This document shows positions 60,981 through 64,000 of a stretch of DNA of 64,000 nucleotides, in pieces (the first letter of the stretch is position 1; each line of letters opens with the position of its first letter). A program made the position numbers and the translations under genes. The notes under the pieces are model-generated. The model searched no databases, was not told the DNA's origin, and saw only the letters and a list, made by a program, of their open reading frames with translations. The DNA is from Lithodes maja (taxonomy: Eukaryota; Arthropoda; Malacostraca; Decapoda; Lithodidae), in the NCBI GenBank assembly GCA_037953745.1, contig JBAKBP010007446.1:1-64000 (forward strand), read 5' to 3'.

Positions 60981-62056
60981 CATAGGTGGGCACGATAACC
61001 AAAAACCTTAACTTCGTTAACCGTTATTTCGTTAACGAAAACCTTAACGTCGTTAACCGGCGATACATTTATCGCTCGTTAACTGTTAAATCGTTAAATC
61101 GCTAAATCCGATCCTTTTGATAACGATATCGTTAATTCGTTACCGTAGTACTGTATTGTTATTTATCGAAGATATGGATATTTATCATATTTTAAATAAA
61201 AAATCTTAAATGCAGGAATGCTATCATTATTTTATTAGAAAAAACAAAACACCTGACACTTCATTTGATTTAGTAGAAGATCATTTAGATGATTTTCAGA
61301 TTTAGTGACGTCTAAGCTGGATCTCTAGGCATATCTTGTTAGGATGAATTCGGTTGAAGTAGCTTTTAATGTTGGCCTTGGTGCCCTTGTGCACCTTCAA
61401 TTCGGTGATCTTGGGGAGGCAGGACAAGCACTGAAAGACATAGTTGTCGCCAACTAACCTCTTATAGGCTACCCACTTGCCAAGGAATGGCCAGGGTGAG
61501 TCGGGTGACCGAGCCTCGTCAGTCACCATCGGCGTCACCTCAGGCTCAGAGTCATTAGACTCTAAATCTTGGCTCGATCCGCTCAATGCGGGCACCGACT
61601 GCGACACAGTATCTTGCGACGACATGATCACTAGTAATAGTGATTCAATGCAAATATAATAATAAATAATGTGAAGGAGCAAGCCGAGAAACACGTTGAA
61701 CACTGTAACACAAAAGTATACAAGACGGGGAACTGCTAGATGTTACTGCGACGAGAGCTGCTTGGAGAGTGAGGAGGAACGAGGGTGCATCGTGGACTCG
61801 TGGTCACGTGACCCCCCAAGCGGCCCGCATGGGTGGAGAAGAAATTACGAGGGTTCGGTTCGGCTTTTAGTTTACCTATTTATTGACTGTTCTGCGGATT
61901 TCTGCCTGTTTGGCAATTAATTAACGATTATCGCTATTCTGGAACAAAAAATATCGACGTTACCGTTAATTTGTTAAAGCTGGAATTTTTTTTATCCGAT
62001 AAACGTTAACCCGAAATTGTTAACGCGTTACATTATCGCGTTAGTGCCCACCTATG
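60981..62056 (-). mobile_element. hAT DNA element (1076 bp) in DIRS pol
   Basis: Perfect 8-bp target duplication GGGGAGAG (60973-60980; 62057-62064) and inverted ends CATAGGTGGGCAC. Subterminal CGTTAACG words are repeated near both ends. An internal minus-strand ORF (61302-61625) is a BED-finger-like transposase N-terminus; the catalytic domain is deleted. Confidence 0.92.
61302..61625 (-). CDS. hAT transposase N-terminal fragment with BED-type zinc finger
   Basis: ATG at 61625 (a longer hydrophobic N-terminal extension from 61703 is probably untranslated). Ser/Thr/Glu/Pro-rich first ~45 residues, then WPFLGKWVAYKRLVGDN, FQCLSCLPKITELKVH and KANIKSYFNRIHPNK: C-x2-C...H-x4-H spacing with a preceding aromatic, as in BED fingers that bind hAT ends. 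The ORF ends within ~35 codons of the finger (LEIQLRRH) with no dimerisation or DDE region, so it is a deletion remnant. It could act as a titrating DNA-binding protein; that is speculation. Confidence 0.75.
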   Translation of the reverse strand: MSSQDTVSQSVPALSGSSQDLESNDSEPEVTPMVTDEARSPDSPWPFLGKWVAYKRLVGDNYVFQCLSCLPKITELKVHKGTKANIKSYFNRIHPNKICLEIQLRRH

Positions 62057-63038
62057 GGGGAGAGACCCACGTCATTATTGAGTGCAGTGTTTCGTTCTTT
62101 GCCCAGACCGACAGTAAGCTGTGAATTAAAGGAGGAATGGTCCATAATTTTCCCTCCGGCAAGAGTGGGAAAAATTTGTTGCCTTCCAGGATTAATCTTT
62201 TCACTTTCAACCGGCCCAACTTCACAGTTAGTTGAATCCAGTTGAGCGAACCGACCAGGGACTCCCACGTTCTCCTCGTTGTGTTCAGACTGTGGAGAAA
62301 CCGAAACAATTTCCTGCGAAATCTGTTCCGGTTGTCCACACTCTGACTGAGAGTAAGATTGGCTGTGTCCCAGACCAGCCCTATCCACTGAATTACCTGT
62401 GTGGGAACAAGGTGCGACTTTGCCAGGTTGACCTTGAACCCTAGGGTTTGTACATGATTTATTACCTGATTTGCATGGATATGACATAAACTTTCTGACT
62501 CCGCCACTACTAGCCAGTCGTCTAGGTACCACAACACCTTGATCCCTTGGGCTAACATTGGCATAAGGGCCTGCCGGACTAATTTTGTGAAAATTCTCGG
62601 TGCCAGGTTCAGACCGAATGGCAATCTCTGAAAGACGTAAGTCTCTTGCCTTATCCTCAAGGCAAGGAATTTTTGGAACCTTTTGTTTATGGGGACATGC
62701 CAATAGGCGTCTGTCAGGTCTAGTGAACACATCCAGCCTTGCGGCGGGAGTGTGAGCCTGATTTGATTCACAGTGAGCATCCTGAAGGGTGAATTGTGAA
62801 TGTGTGTGTTCAGACACGAGATATCTACTACTGGTCGCATCTGCACACTGTCCCTCTTTGGCACTAGAAAAAGTCTGGACGTGAAAACGTGGCAAGTTGG
62901 ATTGACTAGGACAATGACATGCTTGGTAATCATTTCTTGGACTAGCGACTCCACCTCTAAAGAAACATGATTGAATGCTCGAGCTTGACGTAAACGAGGT
63001 CGTCGAAGCCACCGCCAAGTGATCCCTTTGCTTACCAC
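62057..63038 (-). pseudogene. DIRS reverse transcriptase
   Basis: Minus strand. RRPRLRQARAFNHVSLEVES, HVIVLVNPTCHVFTSRLFLV, MRPVVDISCLNTHI, WMCSLDLTDAYWHVPINKR (first Asp), FQRLPFGLNLAPRIFTKLVR, VLWYLDDWLVVAESES (YLDD), FKVNLAKSHLVPTQVIQWIG. These match DIRS-type RT. The frame is open for ~325 codons to the hAT border. It is classed as a pseudogene because the element is split and truncated. Confidence 0.88.
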
Positions 63039-63178
63039 TGTCCGAGCCCAAGTCCGCCGGGGCCAGGCCCTGCAACATGCTTGGAATGATGCAGTCGTTT
63101 GATTGGGCTTGTCCGGCAGAACTACTCTCGGATCCGACTCGCCTGCGATAGGCCCCGGGAGAGAGAGAGTCTGATTGA

Positions 63179-64000
63179 CTAGTTTTTTGGTGGTGGTGGT
63201 GCAGATGTAGACGGCTGACTAGGTTTGGCAGACGTCGTTCCCTGCTGAGGCTTGTGTTGTGACTTACCCTTGTTATTCCACTTGCCTGATTGTTTCCCTT
63301 GCTTGTACTTGTACTGAGTACCTCCCTGCTGTTGGGGAGACCTGAGGTTCTGAAATGACTGTTTAGCCCCGGTAAATTTGGGCTTGCTTCCACCTTTTGG
63401 TGCAGAGTATGGTTTTTTAAAAGACTCCTTCTTTGGCTGGGAAGTACTCGTCTTCAAGCTGTCTACCATATTATAAACTGCTGTCCATGTGTCTAATTCT
63501 GATGTCACCTAGGGACTGTATTGAATTTTGTAAAAGAAGCCGCCGGGACAGTTCCGTGGCCTTCCGGTCATTTTGATCAGAGATGGCAGTTATAGTCCTC
63601 GTGAGTGACTGGGCTATTTGGCGGCTTAAGAGGAATTGTGAGAAAAGTCTATAAGCTTTGTGACGCAATTTGAAATCTCTGTCTAAGTGGGCTGGAGGGG
63701 GAGTGGAGAAAGGTTCCTATAATTCATAAAGGGACAGTTTGGGGGCCGGTAGGAAGTCAAACAAAGCGGGGGACACCCCTCCAGCCTTATTAATGGGTAG
63801 AGAGAACCATGACTGGGTTTCTTGAGGAATTTGGTGGGAGGATTTTGAGGTAATAGTGGCTGGAAATTGTTGCGCCTCAACTTCCCAGTCCACCCACGGG
63901 CCCACACCTACCTGCCCCACCTGCAGGACTGGGTTGTGACTCCGGTGTTAGCGATACAAGTGACTTTATGTCATTCACGCCGTCAGATCGTGACCAGTCT
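63179..64000 (-). pseudogene. DIRS gag-like region, frameshifted, running off the window
   Basis: Minus-strand pieces: Lys/Gln/Ser-rich C-terminal end (KKPYSAPKGGSKPKFTGAKQ, QQGGTQYKYKQGKQSGKWNN) at 63179-63508; SRQIAQSLTRTITAISDQND and ELSRRLLLQNSIQSLGDIR at 63471-63668; SHQIPQETQSWFSLPINKAG at 63717-63920. The pieces are in different frames (breaks near 63480-63510 and 63690-63720). They are consistent with the ORF upstream of DIRS RT. The 5' end is outside the window. Confidence 0.7.

Larger units (their letters stand above)
60625..64000 (-). mobile_element. DIRS-like retrotransposon, partial, split by a hAT element
   Basis: Minus-strand order: gag-like (63179 to the window end), RT (62057-63038), [hAT 60981-62056], RNase H (60625-60972). 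The YLDDWLV RT motif and the following RNase H are DIRS-type. The tyrosine recombinase and terminal repeats expected downstream are missing because a LINE fragment abuts at about 60640; the 5' part runs off the window. Confidence 0.85.

Overview
The window is eukaryotic, repeat-dominated animal DNA. It shows non-LTR retrotransposons of at least eight lineages, a BEL/Pao element, a copia remnant, a DIRS-like element, hAT, Tc1/mariner-like, piggyBac-like (TTAA) and Harbinger-like non-autonomous elements, a tRNA-derived SINE, many microsatellites and no bacterial gene organisation. I infer a marine invertebrate, most likely a decapod crustacean (moderate confidence). The inference rests on the element mix, an arthropod-style transposase helix-turn-helix ORF and an endonuclease fragment resembling ones I remember from crab and shrimp genomes. 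I found no convincing host gene.

Layout. 1-11 kb: GA-rich low complexity; a CAA-tailed LINE copy (A1) carrying a smaller retroposed insert; TTAA-flanked MITEs; an 815-bp hAT-like MITE; a 55-bp minisatellite; a GT microsatellite with a ~110-bp tandem repeat; decayed LINE 3' ends. 11-15.8 kb: a SINE (S1), then a nearly intact CR1 LINE with an SGNH-esterase ORF1 and a complete endonuclease/RT ORF2. 15.8-21.2 kb: sparse DNA with a Harbinger-like MITE and a 1.19-kb mariner-like element holding a transposase N-terminal ORF. 21.2-29.3 kb: an 8-kb BEL/Pao element on the minus strand with both LTRs and a CCTGG target duplication. Its gag-pol is frameshifted, its integrase zinc finger is split by a TTAA MITE, its 5' LTR is hit by a LINE, and an SGNH-hydrolase-like ORF lies between the 5' LTR and gag.

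30-39.8 kb: LINE A2; then a large interrupted inverted repeat whose left arm carries near-complete LINE C, itself hit by SINE S2 and LINE A3. 40-48.9 kb: a four-level nest, with RTE-like LINE D containing LINE B1, which contains an antisense copy B2, which contains a Tigger-like element, which contains a 272-bp tandem array. LINE D also carries a TTAA MITE. 50-57 kb: Tigger-like MITEs; LINE F, whose two ORFs overlap at TAATG; a decayed RT with TTAA-MITE-in-TTAA-MITE nesting. 57-64 kb: copia remnant, SINE S4, a foldback structure containing a tRNA-derived SINE, and a DIRS-like element (minus strand) split by a hAT element with a BED-finger ORF.

How the parts relate: the ~400-430-bp SINE family (four copies, each with a clear target duplication) ends in the same ~35-60 bp and CAA tail as LINE A, so LINE A is its likely enzymatic partner. 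Perfect or near-perfect target duplications fix most boundaries and the relative order of insertion. Most coding regions are broken. The exceptions are CR1 ORF2 and LINE F ORF2, with the small SGNH-like, mariner-like and BED-finger ORFs open but partial or altered. ORF starts reported here were moved to real ATG codons where the longest open frame began with GTG or TTG.
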